From: Actinoplanes aureus
GTDB lineage: Bacteria; Actinomycetota; Actinomycetes; Mycobacteriales; Micromonosporaceae
Assembly (NCBI RefSeq): GCF_015704865.1
Contig: NZ_JADQTO010000007.1
Location: 124,001 to 188,000, forward strand
Reading direction: 5' to 3'
Length of the DNA stretch: 64,000 nucleotides
This document shows positions 17,053 to 28,497 of this stretch, in pieces. The notes under the pieces were generated by a model. That model worked only from the letters and a program-made list of their open reading frames with translations, ran no database searches and was not told where the DNA came from. Both the position numbers and the translations under genes were made by a program. Position 1 is the first letter of the stretch. Each line of letters opens with the position of its first letter.

Positions 17053-17280
17053 GTGGAGTCCAGGTTCCTCCTGCTGTCCGAGGTCGCCGCCGAGCTGAAC
17101 GTCTCCGACTCGCAGGTCTATCACATGGTGCGCAGCGGCGAACTGCCCGCGATCAAGATCGGTGGGCGCGGTCAGTGGCGCGTCGAGCGCGCCAAGCTGG
17201 AGGAATACATCCAGCAGAAGTACGCGGAGACGGCCGCATGGGTACGCGACAACCCGCTGACCGAACGCGAGCCGGAATGA
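17053..17280 (+). CDS. Small BldC-like (excisionase-type MerR) DNA-binding protein
   Basis: 75 residues: a single winged helix-turn-helix of the excisionase/BldC group ([50 protein letters not shown]) and a short charged tail. BldC of Streptomyces binds direct repeats as a head-to-tail string of monomers rather than a dyad. This gene and the next are each preceded by two GGCAAAC copies 10 bp apart, a plausible binding site. It lies just before the DUF6459 and secA genes. The exact regulon is unknown. Confidence 0.85.
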   Translation: MESRFLLLSEVAAELNVSDSQVYHMVRSGELPAIKIGGRGQWRVERAKLEEYIQQKYAETAAWVRDNPLTEREPE

Positions 17281-17358
17281 GCCTTTTGCGCCTCTTCCCG
17301 TATTGATGGCACTCGGTTGACCCGGCGCTCGCCCACCGACCAGACTTCGGCTGTCGAA

Positions 17359-17375
17359 GGCAAACGGAGGCAAAC
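17359..17375 (+). repeat. Paired GGCAAAC direct repeat, copy 2
   Basis: GGCAAAC at 17359-17365 and 17369-17375, again with a 10-bp period, 14 bases before the DUF6459-like start. It matches the pair at 17029-17045. Confidence 0.75.
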
Positions 17376-17388
17376 GCAAGGATTGGCG

Positions 17389-17982
17389 GTGGCGATGCGG
17401 TCGACGGCTGTGATGGCATCCACCGGGCACCGGCCGGCGATTCGGCTGCGCCCGGTGCCTCGGTACGAACCCCCGTTCGACGACGAGCTGACTCCCCAGG
17501 TCTGGGCCTCGGCACGGCAGCTCCCCCTGGACTGGACGGCTCGGCAGCTTCCACCGGCCTCGGCACCCTCCGGCGACCAGCCGGCACCCGCTCCGGCGCC
17601 GCCGGTGCTGGCCGGCGCCTCGAGTGACGCGAAACTGGCCGTCCGCCGCTTCGTGCACCTCTGCGTCGAGGTCCTCAACGGATACCGCCCGGCCGCGCAC
17701 CTGCGCCGGCTGGCCCTTCCCGCCGAGGCGGCGGACGTGGTGGCCGAGGGCCTGGCCGGGGCACGGCGGGTCGCCGAGCTGCGCAACGCGAGCCGGGCGG
17801 CCGGCCGACGGACTCGCCGGCCGGTGCCGGTGGCCGTGCTGCGGTTGCGGCTCTGCGAGCCGAGGCCGGGCGCGGTGGAGGCCGCCGTGGCGCTGGTGAC
17901 CGGTGAGCGCACCTGGGCCATGGCGCTGCGGATGGAGTTGCACCAGCAGAGCTGGGCGGCCACCACGCTGCGCCTCATCTGA
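17389..17982 (+). CDS. DUF6459-like protein near secA
   Basis: About 197 residues from GTG 17389, with AAGG seven bases upstream; ATG at 17395 is the alternative. The N-terminal half is Pro-rich and probably disordered (about 1-80). The C-terminal half (about 85-195) is the conserved part: VRRFVHLCVEVLNGYRPAAHLRRLALP, VPVAVLRLRLCEPRPGAVEAAVALVTGERTWAMALRMEL. Related genes sit beside secA in other actinobacteria, which suggested an accessory secretion role, but no function is established. Confidence 0.65.
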   Translation: MAMRSTAVMASTGHRPAIRLRPVPRYEPPFDDELTPQVWASARQLPLDWTARQLPPASAPSGDQPAPAPAPPVLAGASSDAKLAVRRFVHLCVEVLNGYRPAAHLRRLALPAEAADVVAEGLAGARRVAELRNASRAAGRRTRRPVPVAVLRLRLCEPRPGAVEAAVALVTGERTWAMALRMELHQQSWAATTLRLI

Positions 17983-18075
17983 CCGGCACCCTCCGACAGG
18001 ACTTCACGGCCCCCGGGGCGTCCGGTGAGCGACACGGGCGGCGGGCGTTCCGGGTTCCAGCGGCCCCTAACGGCG

Positions 18076-18114
18076 GCGGCCCGCCGGCCGGCACGGATGC
18101 CGGCGGCGGGCCGC
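18076..18114. terminator. Bidirectional terminator between DUF6459 and secA
   Basis: A perfect 11-bp GC stem (18076-18086 with 18104-18114) lies in the 151-bp gap between two convergent genes and can serve both. Confidence 0.65.
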
Positions 18115-18133
18115 TTGATGCAGCGAATGGGGA

Positions 18134-21040
<2,907 letters not shown>

Positions 21041-21224
21041 GGGTCAACGCTCCCCTAGACAGTCTGCCGGACCATCGTAGGCACCTCCGCCTGAGACCTG
21101 TGACCCGAGCCTCCCGTGAAACTCACAAAAAGCATGAAACGTCCCACTGAGTTCGCTGATAGCGCAGCCGCCAGTCCTTTCAAACTGATTTGGCGCCCGG
21201 GCGCGTCCCAGCGAGGATGGCTCT

Positions 21225-22301
21225 GTGGATCAGGACCAGCGGGACAAGGACAGCGGAATCCGGCTGCGGGAATACCGCCCGGCAGACGCGGCGGCGTTCA
21301 CCGAAGGGTACGAGGACCCGGTGTTCCGCCGCTTCTCCCGGCCGGACACCGGCCCGCCGGCACCCACCGGCCATGTCATCGCCGACGAGCGCACCGACGA
21401 GGTGCTCGGCGGCATCGGTCTGAACGCGGCGTCGCCCGGGCGGCGGCAGGCCGAGGTGACGTTCTGGGTCGGCCCGTGGGCGCGACGGCGCGGGGTGGCC
21501 ACGGCGGCGCTGCGAGCCTTCGACCAGTACGCCTTCGGCAGCGGCCTGGAACGGCTCGAGTTGCTGATCCACTGGGACAACCCGGCGGCTCAGCGGGTCG
21601 CGATGGCGGCCGGTTACACCCGCGAGGGCGTACGGCGAGGTGCCCTCCCGAGCGCCTCGGGTGGGCGGGACGACATGCTCGTCTACACCCGGCTGGCCGG
21701 CGATCCGCAGGAACCGGCCACCCGCCTGCTCCCGGACCTGCCCGGCGGTGAGCTCACCGACGGCGTGGTGACGCTGCGCCCGCTCGCGGAGTCGGACGTC
21801 GACTTCTACACCGAGCTGCACACCCTGGCGGACGTCATCGCGACCAGCGTGCCACCGGTGCCGATGCCGGCGGACGAGATCCGGCAGCGCTGTTTCCGGG
21901 CCGAGGCGCAGTGGCTGGCCGGCACCCGTGCCGACCTGATCATCACCGACGCCGCAACCGGGGCGCAGGCGGGTGAGATCGGCCTCTACTACCAGGAGCC
22001 ACCGCTCGCCCAGGCGATGATCGGGTACAGCATGCTGCCCGCGTACCGGGGCCGGGGCCTGACCACCCGGGCCGCGCAGCTGGTGGCGCTCTGGGCGTTC
22101 GCGGAGACCGACATCGTCCGGCTGATCGCGGGCGCGCTGCCGACGAACGTCGGCTCGAAGCGGGTGCTGGAGAAGGCCGGTTTCCGGCAGGAGGCCTATC
22201 AGCGCTCGCGCCTGCCGGGGCCGGACGGCACCCGTGTCGACGACGTCCAGTACGTGCTGCTGGCTGGAGACCTGCTGGCGCAGGCCTCCAGCACGGGTTG
22301 A
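21225..22301 (+). CDS. Tandem GNAT-fold N-acetyltransferase
   Basis: 358 residues with two GNAT domains. Domain 1 (about 10-160) contains WARRRGVATAALRAF and ends ERLELLIHWDNPAAQRVAMAAGYTREG. Domain 2 (about 180-345) contains MLPAYRGRGLTTRAAQLV and GALPTNVGSKRVLEKAGFRQEA. Both carry the R/Q-x-x-G-x-G/A acetyl-CoA loop (RRRGVA and YRGRGLT), so both may be active. They resemble RimJ/RimL-type protein or antibiotic acetyltransferases; the substrate is unknown. GTG start with GAGG eight bases upstream. Its stop touches the convergent hpf stop. Confidence 0.85.
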   Translation: MDQDQRDKDSGIRLREYRPADAAAFTEGYEDPVFRRFSRPDTGPPAPTGHVIADERTDEVLGGIGLNAASPGRRQAEVTFWVGPWARRRGVATAALRAFDQYAFGSGLERLELLIHWDNPAAQRVAMAAGYTREGVRRGALPSASGGRDDMLVYTRLAGDPQEPATRLLPDLPGGELTDGVVTLRPLAESDVDFYTELHTLADVIATSVPPVPMPADEIRQRCFRAEAQWLAGTRADLIITDAATGAQAGEIGLYYQEPPLAQAMIGYSMLPAYRGRGLTTRAAQLVALWAFAETDIVRLIAGALPTNVGSKRVLEKAGFRQEAYQRSRLPGPDGTRVDDVQYVLLAGDLLAQASSTG

Positions 22302-22919
22302 TCACACAGCGAGACTCAGGATGCCGTAGTCGTACCCGCGGCGCCGGTACACGACGCTGGGGCGGCCGCTGTCCTTGTCCAGGAACAGGTAGAAGTCGTG
22401 GCCGACCAGTTCCATCTGGAAGAGCGCGTCGTCCACCGTCATCGGCTCCGCCGCGTGCTCCTTCTCCCTGACGATCCGCCACGGCTGACTCTCGTCGTGC
22501 TCGGCCAGCTCCGTGTCGACGGAGGACTCGGCGGTCAGCGTGGCGACGCTACCGGTCAGATCGGTGGGGAGGTTGGCAGTCGCGGCCGCTACGGATACCG
22601 GAGCGTGCCGTCCGCGGTGAACGCGGCGCCGGTCGGCGGAACGGCGCAACCGGGCATCCAGCTTGTTGATGGCGCAGTCCAGGGCTGCATAGAAGTCTTG
22701 TGCCTGTGCCTCGGCGCGGATCACTGGGCCCTTGGTGATGACCGTGATCTCCACCCGCTGGCAGGTGTCGGACTGTCGCGGATTGCGTTCGTGGAAGAGC
22801 TCCACGTCCGCCCTCATCAGCTTCTGGTCGTAACGTTCGACCTTGCTCAGCTTGTCAGCGACATGCTCTCGATAATGGTCGGGAACCTCTACGTTGCGGC
22901 CCTTGACGACAATGTCCAC
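22302..22919 (-). CDS. hpf: Long-form ribosome hibernation promoting factor
   Basis: 205 residues. The N-terminal RaiA/YfiA beta-alpha-beta domain (MDIVVKGRNVEVPDHYREHVADKLSKVERY to about 105) binds the 30S decoding centre. A basic linker precedes the C-terminal dimerisation domain (about 145-205: EPMTVDDALFQMELVGHDFYLFLDKDSGRPSVVYRRRGYDYGIL), which joins two 70S into 100S particles. GTG start with GGGAGG six bases upstream. It sits between comF and secA, as in mycobacteria. Confidence 0.94.
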   Translation of the reverse strand: MDIVVKGRNVEVPDHYREHVADKLSKVERYDQKLMRADVELFHERNPRQSDTCQRVEITVITKGPVIRAEAQAQDFYAALDCAINKLDARLRRSADRRRVHRGRHAPVSVAAATANLPTDLTGSVATLTAESSVDTELAEHDESQPWRIVREKEHAAEPMTVDDALFQMELVGHDFYLFLDKDSGRPSVVYRRRGYDYGILSLAV

Positions 22920-23200
22920 TCGTGACCTCCCCCAACGTGTTTACATGCGGGCGCCGAACCGCGGCGCGTCGTGTTGCTCAGGGAAAACGCCGCGTGACTG
23001 CCACCGACGCGGCCTACGGGGATGAGACGACTCCTTTCCGGTGCGGCGAACGAGGCCCTGTCGGCGCTCCGGTGGCGGGTAAGCCGGTCCGCTTACCCTC
23101 GTCACCTAGACGCTAACCCGCCTATGCCCGCCCGTCACCACACGTTTGGGATAACTGAGGGCTGACTTTCGCCTCTATCGGGAAACCGGAGACGGGGCCC

Positions 23201-23920
23201 TCAATTACCGGGAGATGTTCCGCGCAGTTGTGTCGCTGCCAGCACTGCGGCGCCCGTGACCTGCATGTCCGCCTCCTCAAGACGGCGTACCACCGCGGCC
23301 AGAGTGGCACCGGTGGTGACGATGTCATCCGTCACAACAAGCGTGCCTCTCATCCGGCCGCCGCGCCGAAGAACGCCGATTCGAGGACTGATTCGCAGCG
23401 AATTGACAGCGGAGATCAACCGACCGGCAGCGTCCAGCGACGTGGAGTCAGGGCGGGGCAGGGCCCGCAACGGCTGCACGGTCGTCACGGTGTAACCGGC
23501 CGATCGCAGGCGGCGTTCCGCGTACCCGGTCAGCCGCGCCATGTGATCGCCGTGCCGCTCCCGGCGGGCGGCCGCGGTGGAGGGCACCGGGACGAGCACC
23601 ACCGGGCGGTCGCGCGGCGCGACCGCCGCGACCGCGCCGGCCAGCAGGATGCCGAGCGGCCGGGCGAGCCGGTGGCGCTTCTTTTCCTTGTACGCGAGCA
23701 GCGCGCCCCGCAACGGCCCGGCGTACGGGCCGACGGTCACACACGCCGGAAAGCCGGCCGGGGACGGGGTCGGTGCGGTGAAATGGGGCCGCAACGCCTC
23801 CAGAGCCGCCACACAGTCGGTACAGGTGCCGTAGGTCAGCCGGACCCGTTCCGCGCCGCACCCCGCGCACGCGCCCGGCAGGACCAGGTCGGCCAGTTCG
23901 CCGAGGAGCGCCGCGACCAT
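23201..23920 (-). CDS. comF: ComF-family phosphoribosyltransferase-like protein
   Basis: 239 residues. An N-terminal zinc-ribbon (LPGACAGCGAERVRLTYGTCTDC, about 13-40) precedes a PRTase fold whose PRPP loop reads TLVVTDDIVTTGATLAA (about 195-211). ComF in naturally competent bacteria helps single-stranded DNA entry; its role in actinobacteria is unproven. It starts one base after the lpqB stop and is the last gene of the mtrA-mtrB-lpqB-comF run. Confidence 0.9.
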   Translation of the reverse strand: MVAALLGELADLVLPGACAGCGAERVRLTYGTCTDCVAALEALRPHFTAPTPSPAGFPACVTVGPYAGPLRGALLAYKEKKRHRLARPLGILLAGAVAAVAPRDRPVVLVPVPSTAAARRERHGDHMARLTGYAERRLRSAGYTVTTVQPLRALPRPDSTSLDAAGRLISAVNSLRISPRIGVLRRGGRMRGTLVVTDDIVTTGATLAAVVRRLEEADMQVTGAAVLAATQLRGTSPGN

Positions 23921-23921
23921 C

Positions 23922-25730
23922 TCAGCTCAGGAAGAACGGCGCGGTCGGAATCTTGCCGGCCGGCGGCTGGGCGGGCGGCCGGGCCAGGTTGTTCACGCCG
24001 ATCTGGGTCGCGTTCAGGAGCACGTCGTAGGCCGCTGTGCCGATGGTGAACGACACCGCGGCCGACTGGTACTCGTCCGACTGCGGATTCGTCGGGTACG
24101 CCGTCAGGTAGTCGACCACGCCGTTGCCGATGTCCAGCGGGCGCGGCCCCTGCCGGGCACCGTCGATCGACACCTGGATGATCGAGACCCGGCCCCGGCG
24201 GGCGCCGGCCACGTTCAGCCAGCTCTCGCTGCTGAAGGCGACCGCGGTGATGTTGTCCAGCGGCGGGTGGAGCTGCTCCGGGTCGCTGAGCGCGACGCCG
24301 TCACCGGTGATCGTGAGGACCGCCCGGTAGAGCCGGCCGCCGACCACGAGCGCCACCCGGCGCCCGTCCGGCGCCACCGACACCGCGCTGATCTTCCCGC
24401 TTCCGCCGGGCAGCGGCACCGGCTGGGCCTTGCCACCGCGCGCGCCGAAGCTGTACAGGCGGCCGTTCGCGATGATCAGACCCACCGCGCCCTCGGTCTC
24501 GCCGTCCGGGGTTATCGCCCACACCGGGTGCCCTCGCCCGGCCGGCAGACCGGAGACCACCTGCAACTCGGCCGGCTGGCCGAACGGCGCGGCGCCCACC
24601 CGCAGCGCCTCGCTCCTGCCCACTCCGCTGACCACGGCCGCGTAGGTGTGGGTCGTCGAGGTGTCCAGCGCCGCGGTCCGGACGTCCTTGTTGGCCTCGG
24701 CCGGGATCGCCGGGATCGGCTCCTCGTCGTTCGTCGACTCGGACACGCGGGCGATCTTGCCGTCGTACACCACGAACCGCTCCGGGCGCGAGGCCAGCCG
24801 GTTCGCCAGATTGCTGGAGTAGTACTCCGGCCCCGTGAACTCCACCGCCTCCTCGTGGCCGATCTTGAGTTCGAGGTACTGCGGAAGCACCCGCCGCAGC
24901 GACCACTGGAGCTGACGGCGCAGCCGATCCAGCGCCTCCGCGGCGCCCTTGGCCGGCACCGCCTGTGCGTTCAGGTTGATCTGCAACCGGCCGCCGTCGA
25001 TGGCGGGCACCTTGCCCTCGGCGGCGGTGCCTTCCGGAAGCACCTCGACCGCGTTCCGCAGCCACGGCGCCGGGCCGCCGATCAGCCAGTTGAGGATCGT
25101 GTTGGGCTCCTGCTCCCTGGGCAGGTTGCGCGGCATGTACCGGACGTCCGGGACCAGAGCGGTGCGCTCGGTGTTCCAGAAGTAGATCGTCCGCTCCTCG
25201 TACTTCTCCGCCAGCGCGGTGTCGCTGAGCAGGAGGAAGTTCGGCGCGTCGGCGATGAAGAGCCCGGGTTCACCGGCCACCTCGGCCACCGTGATGTCGT
25301 AATTGCTGCGCAGCGGCTCGGCGGCCGGCTCCAGCACGCCGTTCTTGCCCAGCGTGCCGATCAGCTCGTACGAGAGCTCCACCTTCTCCTGGCCCACGGT
25401 GACCGACGGCTCGTCGGTCAGCCGGATGACCCGCGGCTGGGGCGCCGGCTTGAACCGGTCGGCCAGCGACTGGGTCATGAAGCCCTTCACCCGCTCCGAC
25501 GCGGTGTCGAAGTCGCCGGCCGCGGCCTCCAGGTAGTTGGCGATGAACTGGGTGCGGTCCTTCGTCGTCCCCCGGGTGGCCTCGGGCACCGGGGTGTCGT
25601 TGTCACCGGAGGAGACGCCGGTGGACGGCCCGGAACCGACCTCGGTGACCCCGGTCTCGTCCGGGATCCCGCACCCGCCGAGCAGCAGGACCACCACCGC
25701 CGTGACGGCGGGCAGGCGATGCCGCGTCAT
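23922..25730 (-). CDS. lpqB: Lipoprotein LpqB (MtrAB partner)
   Basis: 602 residues. Signal peptide with lipobox LLGGC, lipidated cysteine at about 20. An N-terminal GerMN-type region (about 60-330) is followed by a beta-propeller-like C-terminal half (about 340-580). In mycobacteria LpqB binds the MtrB sensor and tunes cell-wall and division control. The ATG overlaps the mtrB stop (TGATG), so translation is coupled. Confidence 0.93.
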   Translation of the reverse strand: MTRHRLPAVTAVVVLLLGGCGIPDETGVTEVGSGPSTGVSSGDNDTPVPEATRGTTKDRTQFIANYLEAAAGDFDTASERVKGFMTQSLADRFKPAPQPRVIRLTDEPSVTVGQEKVELSYELIGTLGKNGVLEPAAEPLRSNYDITVAEVAGEPGLFIADAPNFLLLSDTALAEKYEERTIYFWNTERTALVPDVRYMPRNLPREQEPNTILNWLIGGPAPWLRNAVEVLPEGTAAEGKVPAIDGGRLQINLNAQAVPAKGAAEALDRLRRQLQWSLRRVLPQYLELKIGHEEAVEFTGPEYYSSNLANRLASRPERFVVYDGKIARVSESTNDEEPIPAIPAEANKDVRTAALDTSTTHTYAAVVSGVGRSEALRVGAAPFGQPAELQVVSGLPAGRGHPVWAITPDGETEGAVGLIIANGRLYSFGARGGKAQPVPLPGGSGKISAVSVAPDGRRVALVVGGRLYRAVLTITGDGVALSDPEQLHPPLDNITAVAFSSESWLNVAGARRGRVSIIQVSIDGARQGPRPLDIGNGVVDYLTAYPTNPQSDEYQSAAVSFTIGTAAYDVLLNATQIGVNNLARPPAQPPAGKIPTAPFFLS

Positions 25731-27394
25731 CAGCTCACCTCCGCCGGTTCGCCGGTCGCGGCGGGACGATCCCGCGGGATCAGCGGCAGCGGAGCCGCCA
25801 CCAGCCGGTCCCCCGCCCGCACCGGCAGGGTCAGGCGGAACTGGGCGCCCTCACCGGGCGCGCCCCAGGCCTCCAGCCAGCCGCCGTGCAGCCGGGCGTC
25901 CTCCACGCTGATCGACAGCCCGAGACCGGTGCCGCCGGTCTGCCGGGCCCGGGACGGGTCCGCCCGCCAGAAGCGGTTGAAGACCAGTCGCTCCTCGCCG
26001 GGTTTCAACCCGATCCCGTAGTCACGAACAGTGATCGCCACAGCGGCCTCATCCGTCGCCACCGTGATCACCACCGGCTTGCCCTCGGCGTGCTCGATCG
26101 CGTTGCCGACCAGGTTGCGCAGCACCCGCTCGACCCGCCGCGGGTCGATCTCGGCGATCACCGGCGCCTCCGGCAGGCGCAGGTCCAGCTCGACGCCGGC
26201 CCGGTCGGCGAGGCCGGTGAGGCGCTCGGCGACCCGCTGCACGATCGGGAGCAGGTCGGTGTGCTCGGCGTCCAGCGCGGCGAACCCGGCGTCGAAACGG
26301 CTGATCTCGAGCAGGTCGGTGAGCAGGTCCTCGAACCGGTCCAGCTCGGCCTGGAGCAGCTCGGCGCTGCGCGCCACGGCGGGCTCGAACGAGTCCCGCT
26401 CCGAGAAGATCAGGTCGGCGGCCATCCGTACGGTCGTCAGCGGCGTCCGCAGCTCGTGCGAGACGTCCGAGGTGAACCGGCGTTGCAGTCGGGACATCTC
26501 CTCCAGCCGGACGATCTGCCGCTGAAGGTTGGCCGCCATCTGGTTGAACGCGGCCGCGAGCAGGGCCAGATCGTCCTCGCCGGTCACCTTCATCCGCTGG
26601 TCCAGCAGGCCCGCCGAGAGCCGCTGCGCGGTCCGCGCGGCCACCCGGACCGGATTCACCACCAGGCGGGTGACCAGGCCGGCCACCACGCCGAGCAGGA
26701 AGACGAGCGCGATGCCGGTGGCCAGCACCGTGGTCCGGATCTGGTTGGCGGTCCGGTCCTCGGTGGTGAGCGGAACCATGTAGTACAGCTCGACGTGACC
26801 GAACTTGGTCTGCACGGGCGAGCCGTACACCAGGTACTTGACGGTCTGCCCGTCGATTTCGGCGGTGCGGATCTGCTGCGCCACCGAACCGGACTCGGCC
26901 ACCGCCCGGACCATCTCCGGGGTGACCAGCTGCCGGGTATCCACGTTCGGCAGCGTCACCGCACCCAGGTCCGGGTGGTTGGCCGCCCGGATGGAGATCA
27001 CCGAACCGCCGTCCTCGGCCGGGTCACCGTCGAACAGGTCGTTGACCGTGGCCGCGATGGTGTTCGGCAGCTCCGGGTCGCGGGCCAGCGGGTGCACGGT
27101 CAACTGCTTGTACGCGTACGCCACCTTGCCGTTCAGCGACGAGGAGACCTCGTCCTTGGTCCTGCTCAGCAGGATCTCCGCGCTACGGTCCGCGATGAAC
27201 CACCCGAACGTGCCGACCAGCAGGCTGGAGGCGACCAGGGTGAGCGAGACCACCCGGATCTGGAGCGACCGGCGCCAGGCGCGGCGGGCCGGCGCCGTGT
27301 AGTGCTGGAACCAGCGCACGAGCACACGCCAGTAGCGCCGCACCACCCGCAGGGTGCGGCGCACGGGCATGGGGAGCCAGGCCGGAGCACGCAT
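25730..27394 (-). CDS. mtrB: Sensor histidine kinase MtrB
   Basis: 554 residues. Two membrane helices (about 40-68 and 210-235) flank an extracytoplasmic sensor domain. HAMP (about 236-290), HisKA with phosphorylated His in DVSHELRTPLTTVRMA, and an HATPase domain follow (N box NLVGNAIEHAEG, G1 VRDYGIGL, G2 TGGTGLGLSISV). It senses cell-wall or osmotic state and phosphorylates MtrA. 29 bases separate it from mtrA. Confidence 0.95.
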   Translation of the reverse strand: MRAPAWLPMPVRRTLRVVRRYWRVLVRWFQHYTAPARRAWRRSLQIRVVSLTLVASSLLVGTFGWFIADRSAEILLSRTKDEVSSSLNGKVAYAYKQLTVHPLARDPELPNTIAATVNDLFDGDPAEDGGSVISIRAANHPDLGAVTLPNVDTRQLVTPEMVRAVAESGSVAQQIRTAEIDGQTVKYLVYGSPVQTKFGHVELYYMVPLTTEDRTANQIRTTVLATGIALVFLLGVVAGLVTRLVVNPVRVAARTAQRLSAGLLDQRMKVTGEDDLALLAAAFNQMAANLQRQIVRLEEMSRLQRRFTSDVSHELRTPLTTVRMAADLIFSERDSFEPAVARSAELLQAELDRFEDLLTDLLEISRFDAGFAALDAEHTDLLPIVQRVAERLTGLADRAGVELDLRLPEAPVIAEIDPRRVERVLRNLVGNAIEHAEGKPVVITVATDEAAVAITVRDYGIGLKPGEERLVFNRFWRADPSRARQTGGTGLGLSISVEDARLHGGWLEAWGAPGEGAQFRLTLPVRAGDRLVAAPLPLIPRDRPAATGEPAEVS

Positions 27395-27423
27395 CTCGCG
27401 GCAAGGTTAGCCGCTGGAAACCA

Positions 27424-28122
27424 TCACCCGGTGCCCGCCTTGTAGCCGACCCCCCGGACCGTGAGGATGATTTCCGGTCGTTCCGGATCCGGCTCGATTT
27501 TCGCGCGCAGCCGCTGGACGTGCACGTTGACCAGACGGGTGTCGGCCGCGTGCCGGTAACCCCAGACCTGCTCCAGCAGCACCTCGCGGGTGAAGACCTG
27601 GCGCGGTTTGCGGGCGAGCGCCACCAGCAGGTCGAACTCCAGCGGAGTCAGCTTCACCTCGTCGCCGTCGCGGGACACGGTGTGTGCCGGCACGTCGATG
27701 GTGATCTGATTGCCGGGCGGCCCGATGGTGAGCATCTCCGGCGCGGCGTCCTCGCCCCGGCGCAGCCGGGCACGCATCCGCGCGACCAGCTCCTTGGGCT
27801 TGAACGGCTTGACCACGTAGTCGTCGGCACCGGACTCGAGCCCCAGCACGACGTCGACGGTGTCACTCTTGGCGGTCAGCATGACGATCGGGATCCCCGA
27901 CTCGGCGCGAATCGCCCGCGCGACGTCTATCCCGCTCATCCCGGGCAACATCAGGTCCAGCAGGACGATGTCCGGACGATTCTCCCGGAAGGCGGCAAGG
28001 GCCCGCTCTCCGTCCGCCACGAACGATGGCAGGAAACCCTCACTGCGCAGCACGATGCCGAGCATCTCGGCCAACGCGGGATCGTCATCGACGACCAGTA
28101 CCCGGGCTCTCATGCGGTCCAA
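27424..28122 (-). CDS. mtrA: Response regulator MtrA
   Basis: OmpR/PhoB-type regulator of 232 residues. Receiver domain with acidic pocket VVDDD (10-14), phospho-acceptor D56 (in LLDLMLPGM) and Lys in VVKPFKPKELVAR. The C-terminal winged helix (about 135-230) contains LTPLEFDLLVALARKPRQVFTREVLLEQVWGY and DTRLVNVHVQRLRAKIE. Start is TTG 28122 by match to the MD-MR start of relatives; ATG 28113 is equally usable. It controls cell division, replication and cell-wall genes in actinobacteria. Confidence 0.96.
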   Translation of the reverse strand: MDRMRARVLVVDDDPALAEMLGIVLRSEGFLPSFVADGERALAAFRENRPDIVLLDLMLPGMSGIDVARAIRAESGIPIVMLTAKSDTVDVVLGLESGADDYVVKPFKPKELVARMRARLRRGEDAAPEMLTIGPPGNQITIDVPAHTVSRDGDEVKLTPLEFDLLVALARKPRQVFTREVLLEQVWGYRHAADTRLVNVHVQRLRAKIEPDPERPEIILTVRGVGYKAGTG

Positions 28123-28194
28123 TATTGCACTGTCCTCCCGGTCCTCGCGCTACCTGGGGGTCGATCTTGCCCGGGAGCCTACTCGCAGGCATAG

Positions 28195-28227
28195 AAAAAC
28201 GGGCGGTCCCGGACCGGGACCGCCCGT
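28195..28227 (-). terminator. Intrinsic terminator after the DUF397 gene
   Basis: A 14-bp perfect stem (28199-28212 with 28214-28227) is followed on the minus strand by a run of five T residues. It is one of the few canonical U-tract terminators in the window, and separates the XRE/DUF397 pair from mtrA. Confidence 0.88.
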
Positions 28228-28243
28228 GGCGCGTGATCATGAT

Positions 28244-28447
28244 TTATGCGCCGGGCCGGTCGAACTCCCCTGCTCGTACCCCGGCGATGAAGCCGGACCA
28301 GTCGCCGGTGCCGAAACTCAGCACCGGCCCCGTGACGTCCTTGGAGTCACGGACCAGCACCGCAGCCGGAACGTTCGCGACTTCGACGCAATGGCCGGCA
28401 GCGCCGCTGCGGCTACTCTTACGCCAGGTGAGCGTGGCGTCCTGCAT
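28244..28447 (-). CDS. DUF397 small protein (WhiJ-system partner)
   Basis: 67 residues from ATG 28447, with AAGGAG six bases upstream. The DUF397 core is clear: LTWRKSSRSGAAGHCVEVAN, VLVRDSKD, LSFGTGDWSGFIAGVRAGEFD. These proteins are coded beside XRE/DUF5753 regulators (WhiJ-like pairs of Streptomyces) and may antagonise them. It follows the XRE gene on the same strand with 50 bases between. Confidence 0.9.
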   Translation of the reverse strand: MQDATLTWRKSSRSGAAGHCVEVANVPAAVLVRDSKDVTGPVLSFGTGDWSGFIAGVRAGEFDRPGA

Positions 28448-28497
28448 GATCATCTCCTTCCGTGGAATGCCTCTCCATTGGACCCCACGGCGGGCGT

